Source of the DNA: Tabrizicola sp.
Lineage (GTDB): Bacteria; Pseudomonadota; Alphaproteobacteria; Rhodobacterales; Rhodobacteraceae
Direction of reading: 5' to 3'
DNA length: 64,000 nt
Assembly (NCBI GenBank): GCA_016792685.1
Contig: JAEULQ010000106.1
Span: forward strand, 48,906-112,905
Translations under genes and position numbers: made by a program
Shown here: positions 50,722 to 59,916 of the stretch, piece after piece
How the letters are laid out: each line of letters opens with the position of its first letter
Numbering within the stretch: position 1 is the first letter of the stretch
Notes under the pieces: model-generated
Told to the model about the DNA's origin: nothing
Seen by the model: the letters and a program-made list of their open reading frames with translations, nothing else
Database searches by the model: none

Positions 50722-51828
50722 TTATCCGTTCCGGATCTTGCGCCATGCGTCGGTGATCAGACGCATCTGGTCGTCGGTCGGCGTCGGCTGGGCGTAAAGC
50801 CGCGCCATCAGCTCGGCATCGGGATAGATTGCCGGATCGGCCAAAATCTCAGGAGCCACAAAGGCTCGCGAGGCAAGGTTGGCGTTGGCGTAGTAGGTAT
50901 AGTTGGACGTTGAGGCGATCACCTCCGGACGCAGCAGGTAGTTCAGGAAGACATGCGCGTTGCCGACATGGGCGGCATCGGAGGGGATGCAGAAATGGGC
51001 CACCCAGATCGGCGCGCCGGTTCTGGGACTGAAGGAGCCCAGATTTACCTCGATCCCGGCTTCCATCGCCCGACCCAGTGCCGCCGCATAGTCCCCCGCA
51101 AAAGTATTGGCGACGCAAACCTCGGACGTGGGCAGGGTGTTCAGGAAGTTGGTGTTGTCGAAGGTCTGGATGGAGGACCGGACCGCCAGGATCGCGGCCA
51201 CGGCGGCATCGATGTTCTCGGCCGTCAGTGCCGCAGGATCAAGGCCAAGATGGGCCATGGTCATGCCCAGCACGGCCTCGGGTGTGTCCAGAAGCGTGAT
51301 GCCGCAATCGGCCAGTTTCTCGGCATTCTCGGGCTTCAGGATCAGGTCAAGCGAGGTCAGATCGGCATCGGGCAGCCGTTCCTTGACCAGATCGGCGTTG
51401 TAGGTAATGCCCGCCGTGCCCCAGGTATAGGGAAAGCCATGGGCATTGCCTGGGTCCCAGGACGCCCCAAGGCGCAGGATTTCCGGATCAAGGTTACCCC
51501 AAAGCGGCAGCGCCTTGCGATCAATCGGTTGTACAGTGCCTGCCGGAACCAGCCGGGGCAGGCTGGATCCTGTCAGCAGCACAAGGTCATAGCCGGACTG
51601 TCCTGTCAGAAGCTTCGCCTCGGCTTCTTCGTTCGAACTCATCAGGTCATAGACAACTTCGATTCCGGTCTCGGCGGTAAAATCGGCAAGTGTGGTCTCG
51701 CCGATGTAATCAGCCCAGTTGTAGATGTGGATCACCGGTTCTTCGGCATGCGCACGGCGGACAAAGGGCATGGGAAAAGCGGCGACCCCAAGAAGGCCCA
51801 GCGTGCGGCGACGGGAAATGACGGTCAT
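50722..51828 (-). CDS. PotF-like periplasmic amine-binding protein (orphan)
   Basis: 368 residues with twin-arginine-like signal SRRRTLGLLGVAAFPMPFV and the PotF hallmark IHIYNWADYIGETTLADF. Close paralogue of the binding protein at 4715-5818. It is the last gene of the amine-oxidase operon and has no permease or ATPase beside it; downstream lies an IS6 remnant, so its transporter genes may have been lost or the protein may use another transporter. Confidence 0.9.
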   Translation of the reverse strand: MTVISRRRTLGLLGVAAFPMPFVRRAHAEEPVIHIYNWADYIGETTLADFTAETGIEVVYDLMSSNEEAEAKLLTGQSGYDLVLLTGSSLPRLVPAGTVQPIDRKALPLWGNLDPEILRLGASWDPGNAHGFPYTWGTAGITYNADLVKERLPDADLTSLDLILKPENAEKLADCGITLLDTPEAVLGMTMAHLGLDPAALTAENIDAAVAAILAVRSSIQTFDNTNFLNTLPTSEVCVANTFAGDYAAALGRAMEAGIEVNLGSFSPRTGAPIWVAHFCIPSDAAHVGNAHVFLNYLLRPEVIASTSNYTYYANANLASRAFVAPEILADPAIYPDAELMARLYAQPTPTDDQMRLITDAWRKIRNG

Positions 51829-51852
51829 GATCGGATCCTTGGGGTTTGGGGT

Positions 51853-53121
51853 TCAGTCTGCGGCAAGGATGCGGCCGGCAATCTCGTCACCTGCGCGCAG
51901 GGCACCTTCGATGAAGCCGGGGAATGAGGGGGCAAGCTCCGAGCCGGTGAAGTAAAGCCCGTCATGGGCTTGGCGCAGCGGTGCCTGCGGGTCGGCACTG
52001 TCCCAGGGTTTGGGCCAGGTGGCATAGCCGCCGCCGACCCAAGGGTGATCGGTCCAGACCGTCTGCACCACGGTCAGCGGGTGACGGACCTTGGGGCCCA
52101 ACATCGGCTCGATGATGTCCATCACACGGGCAAGCGTCTGGTCTTCGGTCAACCCCGCCAGCGCCATGGCCGCCGTGCCGCCGCAAAAGACGGCCAGCAC
52201 GTCCAGCCCGCCCGCAGGGTCCGAGGCATCCATCACAGAAAGGCCCGAGGGGTTGTCGGTCTGGCCCAGCCAGCCATAGTCGCTGCCCAGCCAGAAGGCG
52301 CTTTCATAGCGCATCACGATCTTGATCATCTTGCCCGCGACGAATTGGTCGGGCAGCTCCTTCAGCCACTGGTCCTGCGGGGCCTTCCAGTCGATCTGGC
52401 GCAGAACGGCCGGGCTGGCGGCATAGACCACCTTTCGGGTGGTGACCATGCCGCCGGGGGTAGTCAGGTGGAAGAGCCCGCCCCGCCGTTCGACCGCAGT
52501 CACCGGGGAACTGGCACGGAAAGCCTCGCCAAGGTCAGCCGCCATTCGTCCGGCCAGGGTTCCCATCCCTTCGGCGCAAGCGTATTCCATCGTATTTTCA
52601 AAGCTTTCGAACCTGCTCAGGCAGTCGAGTACCGACCGAAAGGACAGCTCTTCGATCGGACGGCCCATCACCTCTTCGCAGCCCGACTTGATCATCGCCA
52701 CGCCTTCTGCATCCAGCCCCAGCGACATGACCCAGTCCAATAGGCTGCCCGGACGGTGCGGATCGGCTTCGAATATCTGCTCGAAGAAGCCATGCTCCAG
52801 GAAATCCGTCTCCAGAACCTTTCGCTTGCCCCCAAGCATGGCAACGACCCCCGGCACCTTGCGCACCTCACCGCGCGTCAGGCCGAACTTTTCGACCGTC
52901 GCGCAGATATGGGTCATGTCCCGGCAATAGAACTGCCCGCCCTTGTCATAGGCGTGGCCATCGGCGTGCTGGATCGTCTTCACCCGCCCACCCGCCTGTT
53001 CCTGCGCCTCCAGAAGCAGGACATTTGCCCCGCCCGCCCGCAAGGCATGGGCGGCTGACAGGCCGGCCATACCCGCGCCGATGATGGCGACGTCAACCGG
53101 GGTCAATTCTGCGTTCGTCAT
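51853..53121 (-). CDS. Flavin monoamine oxidase family protein (copy 1)
   Basis: 422 residues. Dinucleotide-binding VAIIGAGMAGLSAAHALRAGGANVLLLEAQEQAGGRV, and the FAD C-terminal loop LYFTGSELAPSFPGFIEGALRAGDEIA. MAO/polyamine-oxidase family; no Cys for covalent FAD is obvious. 24 bp before the PotF-like gene, 15 bp after the second oxidase gene. Likely oxidises a primary or polyamine imported by the operon. Confidence 0.9.
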   Translation of the reverse strand: MTNAELTPVDVAIIGAGMAGLSAAHALRAGGANVLLLEAQEQAGGRVKTIQHADGHAYDKGGQFYCRDMTHICATVEKFGLTRGEVRKVPGVVAMLGGKRKVLETDFLEHGFFEQIFEADPHRPGSLLDWVMSLGLDAEGVAMIKSGCEEVMGRPIEELSFRSVLDCLSRFESFENTMEYACAEGMGTLAGRMAADLGEAFRASSPVTAVERRGGLFHLTTPGGMVTTRKVVYAASPAVLRQIDWKAPQDQWLKELPDQFVAGKMIKIVMRYESAFWLGSDYGWLGQTDNPSGLSVMDASDPAGGLDVLAVFCGGTAAMALAGLTEDQTLARVMDIIEPMLGPKVRHPLTVVQTVWTDHPWVGGGYATWPKPWDSADPQAPLRQAHDGLYFTGSELAPSFPGFIEGALRAGDEIAGRILAAD

Positions 53122-53136
53122 GGGTTACCTCTTGGG

Positions 53137-54420
53137 TCAGGGGCGATGGGTGGTCAGGATCGCATCGGCAGCGGCCTCGCCGGACAGAACCGCGCCTTCG
53201 AACCAGCCGGAGGCCTCGGCCGCAATGTCACTGGTGGCGAAATGGAACCGGCCCATCGGGGCCCATTCCGGGCCGGCAAAAAGCGGGCTTTGCCCCAGAC
53301 CATGCGACACCCATGTGCCCGACGACCATGGATCACGGATCCAGTCGTGCCAGTCATGCCCCAGCAATGTCGCTTCGGGGAAGAACCGCTGAACGGCACT
53401 CAGCATGGCTGCGTGGGAGGTGTCAGGCACCTCGTCATAGAGTCCAAATCCAATGATCGCTGTGCTTCCGTCTGACAGCTCCCGCTCCGAGAACATCCAG
53501 CGCAGGCCCTCGGCTTCTCCGGTGACCAGGATGCCGGGTTTCACACCCTGTACGCGGAACAGCACCTTGATGGCCCGGCCCCAATGCCGTTCGGCAGACA
53601 GGCGCGCCTGTGCGGGGCGCAGGGCTGGATCAAAGCGGATGGTGCCGATCGCGTTGACCGGCACTGCCACAACGACCTGACCCGCCGTGACTTCGCGCCC
53701 GCTGGAAAGGCGCAGGCTTGCCTGGCCGTCGCGGTCGCTCGCCTCGACCACGGCATCGCCGAGGATCACCTCGGCTCCGCTTTCCGCAATCATCCGCTCG
53801 ACCAGGTTTCCGACGCCCCCCTCGAACGTATGGGTCAGCTCTTCCAAGGTCGCCTCCATCGTCCCGCCGCAGTAGGACGCAGAAAGCAGCGCATCCAGCA
53901 CATTGACCTTGGTGATGTCGCCCGACCCACTGAGGGTCCACCAGGCGATGAACTCGCGCCGGACGGTCTCAGGCAGGCCCCTGGCGTCCATGTATTCGGC
54001 GAAGGACATGGCCGCCCAGGGGCTGCCCGTTTCCCACCGGCCAGAGCCGCCCAGCATCGCCAGCGAATCCGCCTGCACGGCCTGCAGTCCCCGCAGATGG
54101 GCGGCCAGCTTGTCTGCCGCGACCGGCGCGTCGGTCCGCAGGACCTGTCCGTCATGCCAACGCCGTTCGGCAATCGGCAAGGTCGGGCGCAGGCCGATGC
54201 CAAAGCGGGCGGCAAGGGCTTTCATGCGGGCATGCCGCTCGCAAATCCAGCCGCCGCCGAATTCCAAGCGGTCGGAAATGTCCCCGAAGTTGCGCGTATA
54301 GGTCCGCCCGCCCAACCGACCCCGGGCTTCGATCACGGTGACGGACAGTCCGGCATCGCGCAGCCGCAAGGCCGCCGCAGCCCCGGCAAGCCCCGCCCCA
54401 ATCACCGCAACATCCCGCAT
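53137..54420 (-). CDS. Flavin monoamine oxidase family protein (copy 2)
   Basis: 427 residues: MRDVAVIGAGLAGAAAALRLRDAGLSVTVIEARGRLGGRTYTRN and a C-terminal HFATSDIAAEASGWFEGAVLSGEAAA loop. About as distant from copy 1 as from other MAO-like proteins, so a separate substrate or step is likely. The ATG at 54420 has GGGGTGGG upstream; an ATG 15 bases further is the alternative. Downstream of a palindromic operator region and the PuuR-like regulator. Confidence 0.9.
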   Translation of the reverse strand: MRDVAVIGAGLAGAAAALRLRDAGLSVTVIEARGRLGGRTYTRNFGDISDRLEFGGGWICERHARMKALAARFGIGLRPTLPIAERRWHDGQVLRTDAPVAADKLAAHLRGLQAVQADSLAMLGGSGRWETGSPWAAMSFAEYMDARGLPETVRREFIAWWTLSGSGDITKVNVLDALLSASYCGGTMEATLEELTHTFEGGVGNLVERMIAESGAEVILGDAVVEASDRDGQASLRLSSGREVTAGQVVVAVPVNAIGTIRFDPALRPAQARLSAERHWGRAIKVLFRVQGVKPGILVTGEAEGLRWMFSERELSDGSTAIIGFGLYDEVPDTSHAAMLSAVQRFFPEATLLGHDWHDWIRDPWSSGTWVSHGLGQSPLFAGPEWAPMGRFHFATSDIAAEASGWFEGAVLSGEAAADAILTTHRP

Positions 54421-54443
54421 CCGCCCACCCCGCATATTCTTGC

Positions 54444-54471
54444 TAAGCGAAAAAAATTCGCTTAAAGCGAA
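54444..54471. promoter_or_regulatory. Overlapping palindromes, candidate PuuR-like operator
   Basis: TAAGCGAA-N5-TTCGCTTA (54444-54464) overlaps TTCGCTT-A-AAGCGAA (54457-54471), so three half-sites of AAGCGAA/TTCGCTT lie 24-51 bp before the amine oxidase start and 47-74 bp after the regulator stop. AAAGCGAA recurs at 56636-56643 upstream of the PuuB-like gene. Likely binding sites of the adjacent XRE-cupin regulator. Confidence 0.6.
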
Positions 54472-54517
54472 ATCTGAGCCGACAGGTCCGGTCTGTCAAG
54501 CCCGTTCAGGGGCCCAC

Positions 54518-55126
54518 TCAACGCGGCTGCGGGGTGATCACACACAGCGTCCGGCAGACCTGGCTTTTGCTGGGGTTCAGATACCGGTGCTTCTGGCGCG
54601 GGTCGAAGGTCAGAGCATCGCCCTCGAACAAGTGGAACTGCTGCGCGCCGATCTCCATGATCAGCTCGCCGTTCAGCACCAGAACGAATTCTTCCTCGGC
54701 GTTCAGACTGTGCTGTTCAGGCCCCGACATTCCACCCGGCAACAGCTGGCTCATGATCGACGCCATCTGGTGCGCCGTGCGCGAGGTCAGAAGCTCGTAG
54801 GTGATCATCTGGCCACCATAGCGCATCTTTTCCCGCGCGCCCGCCCGCACAAGAAGCGGTTGATTGCTGGTGAAAAGCGAACCCACAGGAACCCCCAGCG
54901 CGTCGCAAAGCCGGATCAGCGTGGCCACCGAAGGCGAGGCCTGATCGCGCTCGATCTCGCTGAGAAACCCTGTGGCGATGCCGACCTGTTCGGCCACCTG
55001 CGCCAGTGTCAGGTTCAGCTCTTTGCGGCGCTGACGCAGCATCGGGCCGATCTGATGCGTGGTGGTCACGGTGGGCGCAGGCTCGCCTGATGGAAGGACG
55101 GTCGAAGGAAGATCGGCTGGCGTCAT
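54518..55126 (-). CDS. PuuR-like XRE-cupin transcriptional regulator
   Basis: 202 residues: helix-turn-helix (LRQRRKELNLTLAQVAEQVGIATGFLSEIERDQASPSVATLIRL) followed by a small cupin domain (PEQHSLNAEEEFVLVLNGELIMEIG). PuuR of E. coli has this architecture and represses putrescine-utilisation genes. The ATG at 55126 has GGAAGG upstream; upstream in-frame residues overlap the PuuB-like gene. Located between PuuB-like and amine oxidase genes it should control the whole operon. Confidence 0.9.
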   Translation of the reverse strand: MTPADLPSTVLPSGEPAPTVTTTHQIGPMLRQRRKELNLTLAQVAEQVGIATGFLSEIERDQASPSVATLIRLCDALGVPVGSLFTSNQPLLVRAGAREKMRYGGQMITYELLTSRTAHQMASIMSQLLPGGMSGPEQHSLNAEEEFVLVLNGELIMEIGAQQFHLFEGDALTFDPRQKHRYLNPSKSQVCRTLCVITPQPR

Positions 55127-55143
55127 GTCATGCCTTCCACGGG

Positions 55144-56439
55144 TCAGGAGAACAGTCGATCGGCAAGGCGGTACCAGGCAACCGAGGCGGCAAGGAACCA
55201 CGGCTTGCCAAAGTAAAGCGGCCGGGTCTGGAACCGCAAGCCATCCAGCGCCGTCACCCCTTCCGCCTGGCCAAGGATCTTCTGGCCAGCCCGCATCCCG
55301 TAGTACAGCGACAGCGAGACACCGGAACCGCAATAGCCCATCGCATAATGCACCCCGTCCTGAACGCCGGTGTGGGGCAACTCGTCAAAGGTATAGGCGA
55401 CAAAGCCGTTCCAGGCATGACTGACCGGCGTGCCCGCAAGCTGCGGAAAAACCTCCAGCATCATGTCGTAAAGCCGGGGCAGGCTGCGCATCGGATCGGT
55501 TTCGGCCAGCGCCGCCCGTCCGCCAAAGATCAAGCGACGGCCATCGGGCGACATGCGGAAATAGATGACGACCTTGCGGGTATCGACCACCATCCGCCCT
55601 TGCGGGATCAGTCGGGCCGCGACATCGGGCGGCAGCGGGTCGGTCGCCAGCATGTAGCTGCCTATGGGGATGACTCGGCGCCGCAGCCAGGGCGACAGGG
55701 GGCCGGAATAGCCGTTGGTGGCGATCAGCACCTGACGCGCGGCGATGGTCTGATCCCCGGCCTTGACGGAAAAGCCCGCCCCGTCGCGTCGGATGCCCGT
55801 TACGTCTCGCCCGCCCTGCACCGTGACGCCCAGCCGCTGGGCTAGACCCAGAAGGCCCGCATGCAGCTTGGCCGGTTGTACCGCTGCGTTCTGGGCCGTC
55901 ACCGCCCCGCCGAAATAGCGCTCGGACCCCAGTTCGCGCAGCTGTTCGGACTGCGGCACCAGCGTCATCTCCGGCTCGCCTGCGCGGGCACGGGCTTCGG
56001 CCAGCCGGGCCAGCCCTTCGAACGCCTTTGGGCTATGCGCCGCGATGTAGCGCCCGGTCCTTTTCCAGTCGCAGTCGATCCGGTTCGAGGCAATAATCGC
56101 CTCGGTATGGGCCAGAGCCGCATAGCCCTCATCCCGGATCCTCCGGGCCAGATCCGCACCATGCCGGGCTGTCAGCTTGCCAAGTTCCGGCTTGATGCTG
56201 GAGCTGACCTGCCCGCCGTTCCGGGTGGAGCATCCCGCGCCGATTGGGCCACGATCCAGCACCAGAACCGACATACCACCCCGTGCGGCTTCGATCGCAG
56301 CGGAAAGGCCGGTATAGCCCGAACCCACGACCACCAGATCAACAGACGCCGGCAAAGGGTCGGTGCCATTGGCTGAAAGCGGCGCATCCTCCAGCCAATA
56401 GGGCTGAGCCAGGGTCTTCGCAAAAGAGGTCTTCAACAT
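55144..56439 (-). CDS. PuuB/OrdL-like FAD-dependent amine oxidoreductase
   Basis: 431 residues of the DAO family. FAD motif VDLVVVGSGYTGLSAAIEAARGGMSVLVLD, followed by GAGCSTRNGGQVSSSIKP, characteristic of gamma-glutamylputrescine oxidase-like enzymes; C-terminal MGYCGSGVSLSLYYG. It oxidises an amine with release of aldehyde and ammonia. First gene of the operon, 17 bp before the PuuR-like regulator. No PuuA-type gamma-glutamylamine ligase is nearby, so the substrate may be a free amine or betaine. Confidence 0.9.
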   Translation of the reverse strand: MLKTSFAKTLAQPYWLEDAPLSANGTDPLPASVDLVVVGSGYTGLSAAIEAARGGMSVLVLDRGPIGAGCSTRNGGQVSSSIKPELGKLTARHGADLARRIRDEGYAALAHTEAIIASNRIDCDWKRTGRYIAAHSPKAFEGLARLAEARARAGEPEMTLVPQSEQLRELGSERYFGGAVTAQNAAVQPAKLHAGLLGLAQRLGVTVQGGRDVTGIRRDGAGFSVKAGDQTIAARQVLIATNGYSGPLSPWLRRRVIPIGSYMLATDPLPPDVAARLIPQGRMVVDTRKVVIYFRMSPDGRRLIFGGRAALAETDPMRSLPRLYDMMLEVFPQLAGTPVSHAWNGFVAYTFDELPHTGVQDGVHYAMGYCGSGVSLSLYYGMRAGQKILGQAEGVTALDGLRFQTRPLYFGKPWFLAASVAWYRLADRLFS

Positions 56440-56619
56440 CTGGTTCCCGTGCCCGGTCAACTTGGGGTTCCGTTGGGATGGGCGTACCTGCCATGGCCAG
56501 GGACAATGTCGAAAGCGCACTGTTTCGTAAATAGAGAAATTTTTCCGCCTGAGGGTGAGCGCCTTCTGTCATCGCGCTACGCATCTTGCCGTTTCGAGCC
56601 TGGACAGATGAGCCCACGC

Positions 56620-56643
56620 TATAATGCCTTCGCAGAAAGCGAA
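56620..56643. promoter_or_regulatory. TATAAT box and AAAGCGAA site between divergent genes
   Basis: The 330-bp gap 56440-56769 between the PuuB-like gene (minus) and the truncated binding-protein gene (plus) holds a perfect TATAAT at 56620-56625 on the plus strand, followed at 56636-56643 by AAAGCGAA, the half-site seen in 54444-54471. No good -35 is evident. No gene is recognised in the gap. Confidence 0.4.
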
Positions 56644-56769
56644 TTCGATTTGGCGCTGAAGACTTCCACTGCCCGCCATTGGCAAGACCCTGCCTGGCGG
56701 GGACCAGCCCGGGCAACAGGAAGAGGGTACGGCTAGAGCCGCAACACCAACAAGACGGAGGCACATAGG

Positions 56770-56938
56770 ATGAAAACGATCCGCAAACCTGCCCGGACAC
56801 GCCGCAACTTTCTCGCTTCTGCTTCAGCCGTCGTCGCGATGCCGGCGATCATTGTCCGAGCATCGGTCGCCTCGGACGAAACTTCTTTCGCCGGGGAAGA
56901 CCTGATTGTGGTGTCTTGTTCCGGCAACTACGAACTAG
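56770..56938 (+). pseudogene. Truncated twin-arginine substrate-binding protein gene
   Basis: Begins with a good ribosome site (ACGGAGG) and a Tat signal: RRNFLASASAVVAMPAIIVRASVAS, then GEDLIVVSCSGNYE, the mature start of PotD-like binding proteins. After about 56 codons it runs into GGGTCAGGACCC and insertion-sequence-like sequence, ending at a stop at 56980-56982. The rest of the gene is missing. It may once have belonged to the amine-uptake operon. Confidence 0.75.
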
Positions 56939-57277
56939 GGTCAGGACCCATTGATCCGCATGAGACTTCGCGACCTGCGTGATTGAAGCTCCTGATCTGA
57001 CGGGGTTGTTGATGAGCAACCTCTTCGGGCTGACGGACGATCAGGTGGAACCCTGCCCCAAGCGTATTGCACGGCCTCGCGGCCGATCTCGATGTCAAGC
57101 TCGTGCAGCAGGCCCTCGACGCTACGACGCGAAAGTGGAAGCCGGAGGTAGTGCATCACCGCCAGGCGCGCGATCTCGGGGCTCGTCTTGAAGGTGCGGT
57201 GAGGTCTGGGCCTGGCTTGCCCGAAGGTCAATCGGACACACCGCCCCGGCTCACGCGAAGTTCCCCTGACAACACCG
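56939..57277 (-). mobile_element. IS6-type insertion-sequence remnant (transposase N-terminus)
   Basis: Minus strand encodes RTFKTSPEIARLAVMHYLRL followed by PLSRRSVEGLLHELDIEIGR (about 57060-57192), the N-terminal helix-turn-helix region of IS6-family transposases; the catalytic domain is missing. The left junction is a palindrome GGGTC-AG-GACCC beside CTAG. The right side carries GTTCCCCTGACAACACCG (57260-57277), repeated with one mismatch at 60815-60832. Nothing else is seen in 56983-57362. Confidence 0.75.
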
Positions 57278-57362
57278 ACGAGCCTGAGCGGCTTTCGGCG
57301 CGCTGCGCCCAAACCTCCAAGGGCCTGAACGGCACACGAGACCTGTGCGCAACGCGATCAAG

Positions 57363-58799
57363 TTAATCTGCAACCTTGCTCTTGAAGTTAAGCGTTTCCA
57401 GAAGCTGCGACGCACGCAGGACAAGCGCGTCGTTTCCAGGCCGCCCCGTGATCTGCACCGCAAGGGGCAAGCCTTGAGCCGTCGAAGCCACGGGCAAGAC
57501 CGCCGACGGCTGCCCCGCAAGGTTTGCAGGCGTGGCGAAGGGGGCAAAGGCATAGCCACGCTCCGCCCAACGGTCGAGATCGTGGCCGTTGGCCCCAAAG
57601 GTCAGGGTGCCGATCCGTGGCGGGTCTTCTGAAAGCGCGGGAGACAGGATCAGATCAAGATGCTCCATGCTCTTTCCAATCGCATGCGCCGCGGCAACCA
57701 TAAGCTGCCGGGCTTGAAGGTGATCCAGTGCAGTCTGAGCACGGGCTTTTTCCAGGAAGGCCCAGGTCATCGGTTCCAGCTCTTCGGTTTCAGGGTCCCG
57801 GCCGAGTTCGGCGGAGCGCTCTGTCACAAGATGCAAGATGTCGACGATCCAGAGCGACTCGAACCAGGTCCCGGACTGGACGGCCAATGGATAGGCATAT
57901 GGCTCAATGTGATGGCCCAACTCTTCCAGCAGCCTGGCAACTCTTTCGACGCTCGCAACCTGTGCCGGACCTGCCTTTCGCCCGTAAGCATCGCTGACCG
58001 TCACACCGATCCGAAGGGAAGGCAGGCGCTTTTCCAAAGCCGCCAGATAGCCACCTTGCGGGGGGACCCATCCGGTCCGTGTTCCGAGGTCCGGTCCTGC
58101 AGTAAGGTCGAGCGCCACCGCGCTGTCCCGCACGCTTCGCGTCAGGACGTGATCCGAGTCGAGCCCCCCTGCGATTTCCTCCCACCAAGGACCAAGGGGA
58201 TTGAGGCCGACTGAGGGTTTGAAACCGAAGACGCCACAGCAGGCGGCGGGAATACGGATTGACCCACCCAGGTCAGTGCCGTGGGCCAATGGCACCATCC
58301 CGGACGCCACGGCCGCCGCCGCGCCGCCGCTGGAGCCGCCAACCGTGATTTCGGGGTTCCATGGGTTTCGGCAAGGTCCATATGCCAGCGGTTCCGTGGT
58401 GAAGTCGCCGGCAAATTCCGGCGTATTGCTGGTGCCCAGAATGAGCAGCCCCCCGTCCCGCCAACGACGCACCAGAGTACTGTCGCCTTTCGGCTGCGCC
58501 TCGGCGAAGAAGCGCGATGCGAAACGGGTGGGAAGGACCGAAGAATATAGGTTCACATCCTTGAGCAGGAAGGGCACGCCCCATAGCGGGCCGGGCCGCT
58601 CGGGGCGCGCACGATCCATTTGGTCGGCTTCGGCCCTTGCAGCATCGAAACGCTCGGCCACGACGGCATTCAGCAACGGATTCAGACGCTCGATTGCGCC
58701 TATGGCCGCATCGGCGGCCTCACGAACCGAGATCTCCTTGCGGGCAATCTGCGCCGCCAGTGCGAGACCGTCTTCGGTGGCAACGGAGTGAAGCGTCAT
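57363..58799 (-). CDS. Amidase signature family enzyme
   Basis: 478 residues. Ser-cisSer-Lys triad: Lys80 (PFLLKDVN), cis-Ser in GGSSGGAAAAVASG (156-157) and nucleophile Ser180 in GTDLGGSIRIPA. Amidase-signature enzymes hydrolyse amides (including GatA- and carnitinamide-type). Start at the family-like ATG; no clear ribosome site, and a TTG 66 bases upstream is possible. 76 bp downstream of a ChoX-like binding-protein gene, so its substrate may be an amide of a quaternary amine; inferred. Confidence 0.88.
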   Translation of the reverse strand: MTLHSVATEDGLALAAQIARKEISVREAADAAIGAIERLNPLLNAVVAERFDAARAEADQMDRARPERPGPLWGVPFLLKDVNLYSSVLPTRFASRFFAEAQPKGDSTLVRRWRDGGLLILGTSNTPEFAGDFTTEPLAYGPCRNPWNPEITVGGSSGGAAAAVASGMVPLAHGTDLGGSIRIPAACCGVFGFKPSVGLNPLGPWWEEIAGGLDSDHVLTRSVRDSAVALDLTAGPDLGTRTGWVPPQGGYLAALEKRLPSLRIGVTVSDAYGRKAGPAQVASVERVARLLEELGHHIEPYAYPLAVQSGTWFESLWIVDILHLVTERSAELGRDPETEELEPMTWAFLEKARAQTALDHLQARQLMVAAAHAIGKSMEHLDLILSPALSEDPPRIGTLTFGANGHDLDRWAERGYAFAPFATPANLAGQPSAVLPVASTAQGLPLAVQITGRPGNDALVLRASQLLETLNFKSKVAD

Positions 58800-58875
58800 G
58801 TTTGGAACCAGATTCCGGACTTCCGGGTGCCAGTGATCGGCACCCGGATCGATTGACCAAGCCAAAGGCGCGGCT

Positions 58876-59805
58876 CTACTTCACGAGCGCCTCAACGGCG
58901 GCGCGTGCAGGCTGACCATCACGGGTCGTGACCCCATCAAGCCAACTGTAAACCAAATCCGGGTTCTTGCGCATCATCTCCAGCGCAGCATCGCTGGCCG
59001 GAATCTCGTCATTCAGGATCCGGGCCATGCCGGTGTTCTCGTAGTCCATGGTGAACTTGATGTTGGCCAGCAGCTTTGCGGCATTCGGGCAATCGCTGTC
59101 AAACTTCGGCCGCGCGACGGTACGAACGGTATCGGAGCCATAGTTCGGACCGAAGACATCGTCGCCACCTGACAGATAAGTCATGTCGAAACGCGTGTTC
59201 ATGGGATGCGGCGCCCAACCGAGAAATACGATCCAGTCTTTCTGGTCAACGGCACTCTCTACTTGTGCGAGCATGCCCTGTTCGCTGCTCTCGACCACTT
59301 CCCAGCCTTGCGTCCCATGCCCGCCTGCCGCGACCATATCGAGGATGTAGCTGTTGGAGCCCGGTTCGATCCCATAGATCTTCGAGCCAAACTTTTCAGC
59401 GTGGGCTGCAAGGTCATCGAAGGATTTGACACCCGCTTCGGCCACATAGGTCGGAACTGCCAGAGTGAACTTGGTGTTTTCCAGATTGTCGCCCAGCACA
59501 ATCGCCGCATTGCGGTCGTAGTAGGGCTGGAACTCGACCTGCGCCAACGGCCAATTTCCAAGGAATGCGTCGATGCTGCCGGATTCAAGCGACTCGTAGA
59601 TAATGCCAAGTCCAAGCATGTCGCTTTGCGTCTCATAGCCGAGAGCGGTCAGCACATGGCGTGCGGTCTCAGTCGTCAGTGCCAGATCAGTCCAGCCGGT
59701 TTCGGCGAAGTGCACAGAGGTGCATGTCTCAAGCTCTTGGCTCCAGCACGGGCTGGCAAGGGGAAGCACTATTGCAAGGAGCGCAAATCCGGAAGTACGC
59801 AGCAT
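58876..59805 (-). CDS. ChoX/ProX-like quaternary-amine-binding protein
   Basis: 309 residues with a Sec signal ending near PCWS-QE. Choline/betaine-binding features: Trp38-x-Asp40 (TGWTD), Trp85 (LGNWPL), Asn151 (GSNS), Trp197 (LGWAPHP), and a Cys28/Cys239 pair, all consistently offset from the S. meliloti ChoX residues I recall. Strong GAGGAGG before the ATG. No OpuA-type permease or ATPase is adjacent. Divergent from a BetI-like regulator across a perfect operator palindrome. Confidence 0.87.
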   Translation of the reverse strand: MLRTSGFALLAIVLPLASPCWSQELETCTSVHFAETGWTDLALTTETARHVLTALGYETQSDMLGLGIIYESLESGSIDAFLGNWPLAQVEFQPYYDRNAAIVLGDNLENTKFTLAVPTYVAEAGVKSFDDLAAHAEKFGSKIYGIEPGSNSYILDMVAAGGHGTQGWEVVESSEQGMLAQVESAVDQKDWIVFLGWAPHPMNTRFDMTYLSGGDDVFGPNYGSDTVRTVARPKFDSDCPNAAKLLANIKFTMDYENTGMARILNDEIPASDAALEMMRKNPDLVYSWLDGVTTRDGQPARAAVEALVK

Positions 59806-59829
59806 TCTAACCTCCTCGGTTGATAGATA

Positions 59830-59841
59830 GACCGTACGGTC
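59830..59841. promoter_or_regulatory. Perfect 12-bp palindrome, BetI/TetR operator candidate
   Basis: GACCGTACGGTC lies in the 111-bp divergent gap between the ChoX-like gene and the TetR/BetI-like gene, 25 bp before the ChoX ATG. Its size, symmetry and place fit a TetR-type operator repressing both directions. Confidence 0.7.
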
Positions 59842-59916
59842 GATAAATGGATCATGCGGACAGTAGACAGACTGCAGCCTGCATGGCAAGTGTTTTTCGA
59901 AACCGAGGAGCCCTTC

